Shown piece by piece: positions 56,360-64,000 of a stretch of 64,000 bases of DNA. Where the stretch lies: the NCBI GenBank assembly GCA_007922195.1, contig ML682003.1, positions 4,951,383 to 5,015,382 on the forward strand, read 5' to 3'. The position numbers were made by a program, and so were the translations under genes. Numbering within the stretch: the first letter of the stretch is position 1; every line of letters starts with the position of its first letter. The notes under the pieces were generated by a model. That model searched no databases and had not been told where the DNA came from. It saw nothing but the letters and a program-made list of their open reading frames with translations. Source of the DNA: Podocnemis expansa (lineage: Eukaryota; Chordata; Testudines; Podocnemididae).

Positions 56360-57880
56360 ACTTGTTGGTGGCCAGTCTAATCTTGTGTTCACATTGGCGC
56401 TGAACATAAATAACTCCTCCCCTACCTGGTGTTAATCCTTCTGATGTATTTATAGACAGCAATCAAATCTCCTCTCAACCTTCTTTTGATTAGGCTGAAC
56501 AAGCCAAGCTCTTTGAGTCTCCTCTCATGAGACAGGTTTTCCATTCCATGGATCATTCTTGTAGCCCTTCTCAGAACCTGTTCCAGTTTGAATTCGTCTT
56601 TTTAAAACATGGGGGACCAGAACAGCGCATGGTGTTCCAGATGAGATCTGACCAACACCTTGTAGAAAGGTACTAGCACCTCCCTCTCTCCGCACTGGAA
56701 ATCCTTTGCCTCCTCCATCCTAGGACCACACCAGCCTTTTCCACTAGATTAGCTTTTTTCACATTGGTGGCTCAAAGCCAACTCGTGCCCAAGCAATACA
56801 CCCAGGTCATCCTCCTCCTCTGTCACTTCCAAATGAGACATTACCAGCTTATAGCAAAAATTCCTGTTAGTCCCTAAATGTGTGACTTTGTGCTATTAAA
56901 ATTTATGCATTTTCTATTATTCCAGTTTTTAAGGTCATCTGAATGATAGTCCAGACCTTCTTTACATTGGCAATACCTCCCAACTGTGTGTCTTCTGCAA
57001 ATTGTATTAGCACACTCCCAGTTTTTATGCAATGGTCATAAAGAAAGATGTTAAATATGATTGGTCCCAAGATCAGACCCTGAAGAATTCACTAGTAGCC
57101 TCCATCTCCCCTTTATCCAGTTCTTTAGCCACCTTTCAAGTCTCAGATTAATCTGCAATGTATTAATTTCCCACATGGAGCTGTATCAAATGCCTTGTTG
57201 AAATCCAGGTAGAATAGACCTACTGAATATCCTTTGTCTAACAAATCAGTTCTCTTCTCAAAAAAGGAGATCAGCTTGGTAAAACCATGTTATATTTTAT
57301 CCGTTACCATTTTTTTTCAGGTCCTTAACTCCTTTCTCTTTCAAAATTTGTTCCAAGGCCTGTGTACAGGGGAGGTCCAACTAACAGGCCTGCGATTTCC
57401 TGGATCACTTTTCTTTCTTCTCCTAAAAGGTAGGCAGGGGCATCGCTGGTGCCAGGCTTACAGGGCTCAAGCCCCAACTCGCAGCACCCTAGCCCCATTT
57501 CCACAGCCAGGCTGCCTGCAGTGATGGCTGCTGTGGCAGCGGTGCGAGGTCCGAGTCCCAGTGCACCAAACCCTGAGTCTTTTCCTAGGCCGGCGGCACT
57601 CCTGAAGGTAGGTACTATATTAGTAATTCCCCAGGCTGAGGATACAATCCTTGAGTTTAAAGTTACTAATAATTCTTACTATCAAGATTTCAATTTCATG
57701 GGCCAGTCCCTTTAACTTTCTTGCAGGGAGATTACCCAGGTCCCCAACTGAATTTCCACCTTCCCATGTGGTAAGTTCCACTTCTATTTCCTTCTTCCCA
57801 ATAGCCACCCTTCTTGTCCTTACTCTCATTAAAAATGGAGGCAAGGTACTGGTTTTGGAGTTAGGCCAGGCCTAGTTCAT
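56360..57880 (-). mobile_element. divergent CR1 LINE, antisense
   Basis: About 1.5 kb of old CR1-like sequence of a different subfamily. Landmarks are 'atcaaatctcctctcaacct', 'gggaccagaacagcgcatgg' and 'atttcctggatcac'. It is split by the MITE at 57435-57604 and many stops are present. Confidence 0.75.
57435..57604. mobile_element. hAT-like MITE, CAGGGGCRTYGCTGG family (170 bp)
   Basis: It begins CAGGGGCATCGCTGG and ends 'ggcactcctg'. It is flanked by the perfect 8-bp duplication AAGGTAGG (57427-57434 and 57605-57612). Confidence 0.9.
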
Positions 57881-57980
57881 CTTTAATCTCCACCCCAAAT
57901 CTGCAGAGGCTTCTGCTGCTTCACCTTGTAATGTGGTTAAGTCCCTTTATACATTGGGCAAAGACACCCCCACCCACCCT

Positions 57981-58071
57981 TCAGGAATATCGCTGCAGGA
58001 ACTCGGCGTGGAAGTCCACAATGGTTTGTAAGATGATCCTCAACGTCTCCACTGGGGGCAGCAGTGTCAGC
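57981..58071 (-). CDS. alanine aminotransferase-like, last coding exon
   Basis: Minus strand, acceptor CCCCAG to the stop codon TGA (57981-57983). It completes the Arg of HHIR and encodes LTLLPPVETLRIILQTIVDF, then a tail ending RYS. This is the typical ALT C-terminus. The Arg at the junction corresponds to the residue that binds the substrate alpha-carboxylate. No clear polyadenylation hexamer was found downstream. Confidence 0.92.
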
Positions 58072-58479
58072 CTGGGGAGGGGAAGGGAAGGCTACTGGTG
58101 AGAAGGGCTGGGATCAAACCTTACTACCTAGGGTGGGGGTTCTTCCCCCATGCGACTCTCTGAAGAGACGGGCTGAGAACCCCAGGTGGACGGCCACCGA
58201 ACCTTTGGCTGGACAGAGCCCTGAGACTCTGTGGTGGGCTGCTGCTGCCCTGGTCTTTGGATGGGACGCTCCCACATGAGGCTTCCCCATCCTTCATGGC
58301 CCTGGTGCAGGGACACAGCAGGACTCGGCTCTGCCAGAGTCTGCAGCCCAGAGCTGATTCACAGCGGATGCCTGAATGTGGCCCTGAAAGATCATCAGGT
58401 CACGGGTGTGATGAGGGGTTTTTCCCCTTCTGGCCTATAGGGACCAGACTGGGGGTGAAGCCACCTGTGTTCATCTATA

Positions 58480-58640
58480 ACCCAGCCCCCCACCCACCAC
58501 TGACTCTGACCCCATCGCTGTACCAGCCTCTTCGCTCAGCCCCACACCACCCATCGCCTTTCACCCAACCCATCACCATCACCAAACCCCACCCCATCGC
58601 CCTTATCAACCCTCACCCATCCTGTCCCCTCCCCAGCTCC
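58480..58640. repeat. C-rich low-complexity tract
   Basis: CCCA/CACC-rich simple sequence within an aminotransferase intron. Confidence 0.6.
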
Positions 58641-58675
58641 TGTCACCTCAGTTTAACTCCTCAGCCCCACCATAC

Positions 58676-58788
58676 CTGATGTGGTGGGTGCCCTGGCGCT
58701 GCCCAAAGGTGCTCCCTGGGGCCAGCACGATCCCCCTGGCGTCCAACAGCTTCTGGCAGAAGAAGAAATCAGGCTCCAAGCCTAGCGC
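58676..58788 (-). CDS. alanine aminotransferase-like, penultimate exon
   Basis: 113 bp, minus strand, acceptor CACGCAG, donor GTATGG, leaving in phase 2. It encodes LGLEPDFFFCQKLLDARGIV, LAPGSTFGQRQGTHHI. The FFFCQKLL and PGS.FGQR.GT.H.R motifs are strongly conserved in ALT1 and ALT2. Confidence 0.94.
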
Positions 58789-58894
58789 CTGCGTGGGAGA
58801 AAGGGTCTCAGGAGGGTCACTCCTCACACTGGACTGGGTCTGGGCCTGTTTCCCACCACCCGGCCCCCAAAGCTGCTCCATGCCCAGCTCTCAC

Positions 58895-59050
58895 CTGTGC
58901 CTCCTGCACAGCCCCGTCTGGGAGCTGGATCTGGGGGAAGGCGTACATGCCTCCCTGCACAGGGTTACAGTGGATCCCAGGCACCTGGCAGAAGATCTCC
59001 TGGGTCAGCTGGGCTTTGTAGGCTAGGTCACTCAGCACCTCCTGCTTCTC
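58895..59050 (-). CDS. alanine aminotransferase-like, exon with CNPVQG motif
   Basis: 156 bp, minus strand, acceptor ACCCCCAG, donor GTGAGA, phase 0 on both sides. It encodes [20 protein letters not shown], then [20 protein letters not shown] and DGAVQEAQ. The PGI.CNP.QG.MY.FP segment is one of the best ALT-specific signatures and rules out other aminotransferase subfamilies. No stop or frameshift is present. Confidence 0.94.
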
Positions 59051-59245
59051 CTGGGGGTTGATCAGAGAGAGACCCATGGCACTGAGCCAGGGAGGGAGGA
59101 GTACGCGATAGGAAAGGAACCCAGGAGTCCTGCTCCTTTGTCCAGCCACTAGACTCTGTGCCCTCTTGGAGACAGAAATAGACTGCAGGAGTCCTGATGG
59201 TCACACTCTGCTCTAACCACTAGCCTGCACTTGTGGGGACTCATA

Positions 59246-60034
59246 GGCTATGTTCACACACACAGGGTTATTTTGAAACAAGCTGTGTCGAAACAACTTG
59301 TTTCGAAACAACACCTTATTTCGAAATATCTTATTTCAAATTAACAAAATGTTAATTCAAAATAAGAAAAAAAGCGGGAAACGAAATAGCAAGTTCACAG
59401 TGTGAACATGCTATTTCGTTACCCATGGGNNNNNNNNNNNNNNNNNNNNNNNNNNNNNNNNNNNNNNNNNNNNNNNNNNNNNNNNNNNNNNNNNNNNNNN
59501 NNNNNNNNNNNNNNNNNNNNNNNNNNNNNNNNNNNNNNNNNNNNNNNNNNNNNNNNNNNNNNNNNNNNNNNNNNNNNNNNNNNNNNNNNNNNNNNNNNNN
59601 NNNNNNNNNNNNNNNNNNNNNNNNNNNNNNNNNNNNNNNNNNNNNNNNNNNNNNNNNNNNNNNNNNNNNNNNNNNNNNNNNNNNNNNNNNNNNNNNNNNN
59701 NNNNNNNNNNNNNNNNNNNNNNNNNNNNNNNNNNNNNNNNNNNNNNNNNNNNNNNNNNNNNNNNNNNNNNNNNNNNNNNNNNNNNNNNNNNNNNNNNNNN
59801 NNNNNNNNNNNNNNNNNNNNNNNNNNNNNGGATCCACTGTTGTTTTGGAACACTTTGTTCCGAAACAACATGTTCACACGCCTTGTTTCGAAACAAGGGT
59901 TTCGAAACAAGTTTGTTTCGTCCCCAAATGGGGTTTAACTTGTTTTGAAACAACTGTGCGTCGTGTGAACATGGTTTTTTTTGTTTCGAAACAACGAGGT
60001 TGTTTCGAAACAAAAGTGCTGTGTGAACACAGCC
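59246..60034. mobile_element. foldback MITE, GGCTATGTCTACACT family, 'tttcgaaacaa' type, with assembly gap
   Basis: Left end GGCTATGTTCACACACAC, right end 'gtgtgaacacagcc'. Between them are repeated TTTCGAAACAA palindromes. A 400-N gap (59430-59829) lies inside, as expected where foldback DNA blocks assembly. It sits in an aminotransferase intron. Confidence 0.8.
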
Positions 60035-60340
60035 ATAGACTCTAAGGTCAGAAGGGACCAATATGATCATCTAGTCTGACCTCCTGCACACTGCAGGCCA
60101 CAAAACCTCACCCACCCACTCCTACAATGAACTTCAAACCCATAACTGAGCTATTAAAGTCCTCAAATCATGATTTAAAGACTTTAATACAGAGAATCAA
60201 CCAGCAAGTGGAGGGGAGTCAAGGGGGGGGGGTCAACTCTTCACCACCAGCTCCTGCCCTATCAGTGTTGTCTGATGGGTTTCAGCAACAGGAGCGGAGA
60301 CTGTTTGTTCCTCCTGAGCTGGGCACCACCCAGGCATCCC
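60035..60340. other. intron sequence with a short CR1-like tail
   Basis: 'aaggtcagaagggaccaata' near 60040 resembles a CR1 3' end. The rest is unassigned intron. Confidence 0.5.
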
Positions 60341-60598
60341 TAGAGCCACTCTGTCCTGCCATGCTCCAGCACCAACCCTCAGTACCACACACTTTTGCTT
60401 CCTTGCCTGCCATGCCCTGAGCCACCTGTGTGCTGAACCCTGCCCTTGGTTTCTTCTGCCTCTCCTCTTTCCCTGTACCCAGGTGCTCCAGCCCCAGCCT
60501 GCCTGACTTTTCCCTCAACAGGCCTTCCCCTATGTCCTACAGCTGTGTCCATCCCCACTCCCCCATTCCTCCCACCCTGCTGCACCCAGGGCACCTAC

Positions 60599-60770
60599 AG
60601 CCATGAAGGTCTGGTAAGAGGGCTCGCCAGGCAGCGGTGGCTCCATTAGGGCATCCAGCAGGACCTGGCCCAGGATTAATGGATAGACGGACATTCCCCA
60701 GACGTAGAAGCACTTCATGATAGCTGGATCGATGTTCACAAGCTCAAAGAAGCCAGCCCGGAAACCACCC
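60599..60770 (-). CDS. alanine aminotransferase-like, exon after the PLP lysine
   Basis: 172 bp, minus strand, acceptor TTTGCCAG, donor GTAGGT. It encodes GGFRAGFFELVNIDPAIMKC, FYVWGMSVYPLILGQVLLDA and PPLPGEPSYQTFMA. The FRAG arginine aligns with the conserved phosphate-binding Arg of fold-type I aminotransferases. The stretch VYPLILGQ replaces LCPPV.GQ, which is nearly invariant in vertebrate ALT1/ALT2, so this exon is the most diverged. The frame stays open and joins its neighbours in phase. Confidence 0.88.
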
Positions 60771-61021
60771 CTGGCAAAGCAGAGATGAGAATAACTCCAG
60801 GGGCCAAGCCCACCCTGCTCAGTGAGGGTCAGAGCCCTGGAACACAGCTGAGGGGCTCCCGGAGAGATGGGAGCTGGATGTGGCAGGGCTCTTTCACCTC
60901 TAAATTCAGAACTATGCACGCATGTCCTGTCGATCGCTCTGTTCCATGGGACTTAGTGATTTGTGACCCAGCCTCATCCAAAGGCACCATTTGGGCGAAG
61001 CCGTCCCACCATACTGTGCAC

Positions 61022-61207
61022 CACTGTTCCCTCTAAGCTGTGTGCGTGTGCACGCACGCACAGGTCATGAAACCAGCACACACAACAAAATAAAGTGCAC
61101 ACAAAAAAATTCTATAGTGCTAATATTGGTGCTCGCAGAGAAACGTTTTTGCGCACAGGAAGAAATTGTTTGCACACACAGTCTACGAGTAATTAGAGGG
61201 AACATTG
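61022..61207. mobile_element. hAT-like MITE, CAATGTTCCCTCTAA family (186 bp)
   Basis: Ends CACTGTTCCCTCTAAGCTG and TTAGAGGGAACATTG. It is flanked by ctgtgcac (61014-61021) and ctgcgcac (61208-61215), 7 of 8 identical. It lies in an aminotransferase intron. Confidence 0.9.
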
Positions 61208-62169
61208 CTGCGCACCTGGGCAGGGTGGGTGTGTCCTTGCAGATTCAGTCCTGTCCTGAATCCCTTTGCCTTCTCCAGCTAGGACAGCCGGGGAGAGCCC
61301 GTTCAGACGGAGCATACTGTTGGATGCCTCCCAGCTTGCCCCTCCTCCAGTACAGCCCAACCTGCCTCCCACACACACACTGGAAACCCCTTTGGGCTCA
61401 GGTCACACAGAGAACAGGGGACGCCCATGGCCAGTGTTCCAGCCCTTGTCACCTTGATTACACAGGTCGTGCTGAAGTGGGACAGGCATCCCCTGCCCAC
61501 CCCTGTTTGTGGCTGCTGAATCCACTTTGCAAGAGACTTTTTAGAGCAAGTCTTCCTGGTTTAGCTCAGCTTTGCCCCTCACTACCAGGGAGTCCTTTGC
61601 TTCACACAGCTGGGCTGATCAAATCTCTGAGGGCTGAAGCCAGCACAGATCAAATCTCCACAGGCAGCTGCGCTGAGCTGCTACCATTCCAGCAGCTGCA
61701 GCAAGTCCCTCCCCATGTGGCTGAGGGGTCCCTGGGGCCACCCCCAGACTGGAACTTACAGAGTCTTCCCCTGGGATCTCGTATGCCTGGCACACAGAAA
61801 CCTACGGGACTGGGGTGCGCCAGCACCAAGCAGCCAGAACACTTACAACTGCATCACGGGTGGACTGTGCCCCAGCAGGAGCTTGTAACTTCTTGGCTTT
61901 GCACTCTGTCCCTGAGCTGACCATGATGCTGGCATCACCCACCTGCCATCCTGACTGGCATCTCAGGCTATGTGCTGAAAAAAGGCCAATGATTTTTTGT
62001 GTGCAAGGGCAGGCACTGCCCCCCCAATGGGCCTGTGGTTGGCACTGGGCAAAGTGATGCCTGCCTGTCCCACCCACCCGCAAGCTCATAATCCCCTGTT
62101 CCAGGGAATTCTCCAGAGCATCCACACAGGGAGCAGGGACATTTCCACCCGACTGCAGGGTGCACTCAC
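61208..62169. other. aminotransferase intron
   Basis: No exon, repeat or RNA gene recognised. A long plus-strand open frame across 60991-61920 runs through the MITE and has no domain, so it is not a gene. Confidence 0.6.
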
Positions 62170-62306
62170 TCTGCGGCGAAGCCCTTGGAGAGGGAGTAGA
62201 AGGAGATCAGTTGCACTACATCGGAGACAGCTGGGCCCATCTCCCACAGAACCCGCTTAAAGGAGAGGAAAGGGGAGTCCGGGGTGAACACACTGTCCTG
62301 GTGCAC
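62170..62306 (-). CDS. alanine aminotransferase-like, PLP-lysine exon
   Basis: 137 bp, minus strand, acceptor CTGGCAG, donor GTGAGT, entering in phase 0 and leaving in phase 2. It encodes VHQDSVFTPDSPFLSFKRVL, WEMGPAVSDVVQLISFYSLS and KGFAAE. The Lys of SLSKG aligns with the Schiff-base lysine that holds pyridoxal phosphate. The second residue is His where vertebrate ALTs have Tyr (DEVYQD). This Tyr normally hydrogen-bonds the cofactor, so its loss is notable. Confidence 0.92.
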
Positions 62307-62608
62307 CTGCCAGGTCAGAGAGGAGGATCAGGCTGGCACCTGTGGCAGGGAGAAAGGGCCTTGGGGTGCTGCCCACCAAGGCTGGGGAGGAGTCAGGGTG
62401 AAGCCTGGAAGCAGGCACAGAGGAAGCCAGGGTGCTGCATAGGGCTGCCGGATGGGTCACAGTGCTTCACACGAGATCCTCCAAATAGACCCCCACATGC
62501 CCCCCACTGCAGCTGGTGACTAAGGGCTGCTCTGCGAGACTCCAGCCCCACATGGTGCTGACATCCCTCCCCAAGGCTACTGGATCCCAGGGGTGGCCAG
62601 GCACCAAC

Positions 62609-62688
62609 CTCATCCACCAACAGGAGCAGCTTTTCCTCGGCAGCCAGCTGAAGAACATCCTGGATGTGCCTCCTACTCAGGACATGTC
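62609..62688 (-). CDS. alanine aminotransferase-like, PLP-aspartate exon
   Basis: 80 bp, minus strand, acceptor CCCACAG, donor GTTGGT (weak but in phase). It encodes HVLSRRHIQDVLQLAAEEKL followed by LLLVDE. The Asp of VDE aligns with the residue that contacts the pyridine nitrogen of PLP. It joins the upstream exon through a split Gly codon, giving PTG-HVLSRRHI, as in ALT PTGQVQSR. Confidence 0.92.
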
Positions 62689-63176
62689 CTGTGGGCACAA
62701 GCCAAGTGGGTGAGGTGCTTCTGGGCCCCTTTGATCCTGGCCTGACAGTGACCCTGGAGGAAGCCGAGAGCCAGGAGCCAGAGGGCAAAGGGGTGGGAGA
62801 GTTGCCTGTTGTGCCAAGGCCAGGATGGAGTCCAGTGTGGGGCCATCTGGGCTGGCAGCTCCTTTCCTGATTGAGTGATGCTATCTGCTGGTTCTTGAGA
62901 CCAGCCAGGAGCCTGCCCCACAAGGTGTGTCGTTGGTGTCTCCCTTCTTGCTGGGTGCTGAGTTCCACTCCCCTGCCCCACAAAGCTGCCCCTCGATCTC
63001 CTCACCCAGCTGGGAGACTATTGCCTTTTTGTCCTGCCCCAGGGAGAACCCCAGTTTGAGCATTGACTGCTCTGGGCACATCCCCTCTCCGATCCTGTGC
63101 CGCATGCCAGGGGACCCGATCCCTTGCGGCTTTTCCCCTGGCCAGGGCACTGCTGGGTGAGTCAGGGCCAACTCAC

Positions 63177-63420
63177 CTGTCGGGTACCCAGGGTTGATGA
63201 CACACAGCACTTTGGGGATGCAGTGCTCCCTGGCTTCACCCAGTGCCCGCTTCATCTCCTTCACATCCAGGGCCCAGCCACCCTCCTCATCCAGGTGGTA
63301 CGGCACCCCGATGGCACCGACAAGCATTACGGCATCCACGTAGAGAGGGTGCCCAGGCACTGGCAGCAGCACGCCCGCCTTCCTGGGGTCCTGCTCATTG
63401 ACCAGCAGGGAGAGGAAATC
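63177..63420 (-). CDS. alanine aminotransferase-like, first exon in the window (large domain)
   Basis: 244 bp, minus strand, acceptor CTCCCACAG, donor GTGAGT, leaving in phase 1. It encodes DFLSLLVNEQDPRKAGVLLP, VPGHPLYVDAVMLVGAIGVP, YHLDEEGGWALDVKEMKRAL and EHCIPKVLCVINPGYPTG. The layout follows vertebrate ALT (IPQYPLYSA, YYLDEE..WAL, PKVL..INPGNPTG). The Asn of NPTG is Tyr here (codon TAC), although this Asn contacts the PLP ring oxygen in the family. The exons encoding the N-terminus lie beyond position 64000. Confidence 0.93.
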
Positions 63421-64000
63421 CTGTGGGAGGATGAGAGAGTGCAGACTGCCCTGGGCCCAGGCGACGCCACTGGCATGACAGATGACAGGGCTCACAGGAC
63501 CAGCCTGATAGCCATCACCCAGAGTCACTCCTGTTACAACAGGGATGCTTGGGGGGGGGGGTCAGGGAAGGGCCATTACCAAGCCTGGCTCTTCCCCACC
63601 CTTTCTGTCCCCCCCAGCACAGCACAGGGGTTTGCCCCCTTTCTGCAGCTCTGCCTGAGACTAACTCCCATGGAGGCTGTTTTAAACACTTCCTCCATGT
63701 AATTCCCCTTTGGTGTTAGCACCTGGTGCTGCTGTGAGGGTCCCCCTCCCCCAGCCTCTCCACTGGCCCTCTCCATCCCCCAGCCACTCTGCTGGGCCCC
63801 TTCAGTACCCCATCTTCTCCACTGGCTGCCTCCTTTCCCCAGCCTCTCCATCGGGCCCCTCTCCGTCTCCTAGCCTTCCCCAGCCCCTCCACCGAGCCAT
63901 CGCCATGCCCCAGCCTCAGCCAGGTTCCCTGCATCCCCAGCCACTCAACCAGACACCCCCACCACATCCTCCAGCCCACAGCCATGCCACCTTGCTGTAT
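63421..64000 (-). other. aminotransferase intron with degenerate minisatellite
   Basis: Intron upstream of the last listed exon. A G10 run lies at 63551-63560. From about 63740 to 63990 a C-rich degenerate tandem repeat of roughly 35 bp (cores like 'ccagcctctccactgg') is visible. No exon was recognised. Confidence 0.6.

Noticed and set aside
59352..60070. Apparent reading frames of 160-219 codons on both strands
   Set aside because: They consist mostly of Ns from the assembly gap; the flanking sequence is foldback MITE.
60991..61920. Long plus-strand open frame (309 codons)
   Set aside because: It runs through a MITE with target duplications and through intron sequence on the strand opposite the aminotransferase gene, and has no domain or codon pattern of a gene.
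1..64000. CRISPR arrays, operons or bacterial-type promoters
   Set aside because: The sequence is vertebrate nuclear DNA with spliced genes. No regularly spaced direct repeats of CRISPR type were seen; the tandem arrays found are a DIRS-internal repeat and an intronic minisatellite.

Overview
The window is vertebrate nuclear DNA, most likely from a turtle. It shows split genes with GT/AG introns, very dense CR1 LINEs, a tRNA-headed SINE with a CR1-like tail, DIRS and Ty3/gypsy retrotransposons, and many hAT-like MITEs. This mixture fits Testudines better than birds or mammals. The species call is inference. There are two assembly gaps: 10 N at 46001-46010 and 400 N at 59430-59829.

Host genes. 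(1) A plus-strand gene at 11457-47855 encodes a secreted lectin with tandem F-type lectin (fucolectin) domains. A signal-peptide exon is followed by repeated two-exon modules, here called B (283 bp) and C (161 bp). Four B exons and three C exons are visible. The missing third C exon falls exactly where paralogous intron sequence is cut by the 10-N gap. If it is present there, all phases join into a protein of about 619 residues with four lectin domains. (2) A minus-strand alanine aminotransferase-like gene occupies 63420-57981. Its last seven exons are visible and its 5' exons lie beyond the right edge. It keeps the PLP lysine, the PLP aspartate and the C-terminal arginine, but has replaced the Asn of the NPTG motif and the Tyr after DEV, two residues that normally contact the cofactor.

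Layout. 1-11.4 kb: retroelement remnants (LTR-like pieces, a DIRS fragment cut by a solo LTR, CR1, MITEs). 11.4-25.5 kb: lectin exons with duplicated introns. 25.5-44.1 kb: an 18.6-kb nested insertion in one lectin intron. It is a minus-strand Ty3/gypsy element that has itself received CR1 copies, a DIRS element, a solo LTR and MITEs. 44.1-47.9 kb: the end of the lectin gene. 48.1-56.1 kb: a degenerate Ty3/gypsy element with both LTRs and a PNMA-like gag. 56.4-57.9 kb: CR1. 58-64 kb: the aminotransferase gene and its introns.

The most informative structure is the history of the lectin locus. Each B+C module is flanked by phase-1 introns, and internal C exons end in a linker that matches the end of exon 1. 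This suggests growth by unequal crossover between exon 1 and the terminal exon. Transposon insertions shared or not shared between the duplicated introns give a relative timeline. Many small insertions are delimited to the base by perfect or near-perfect target-site duplications.
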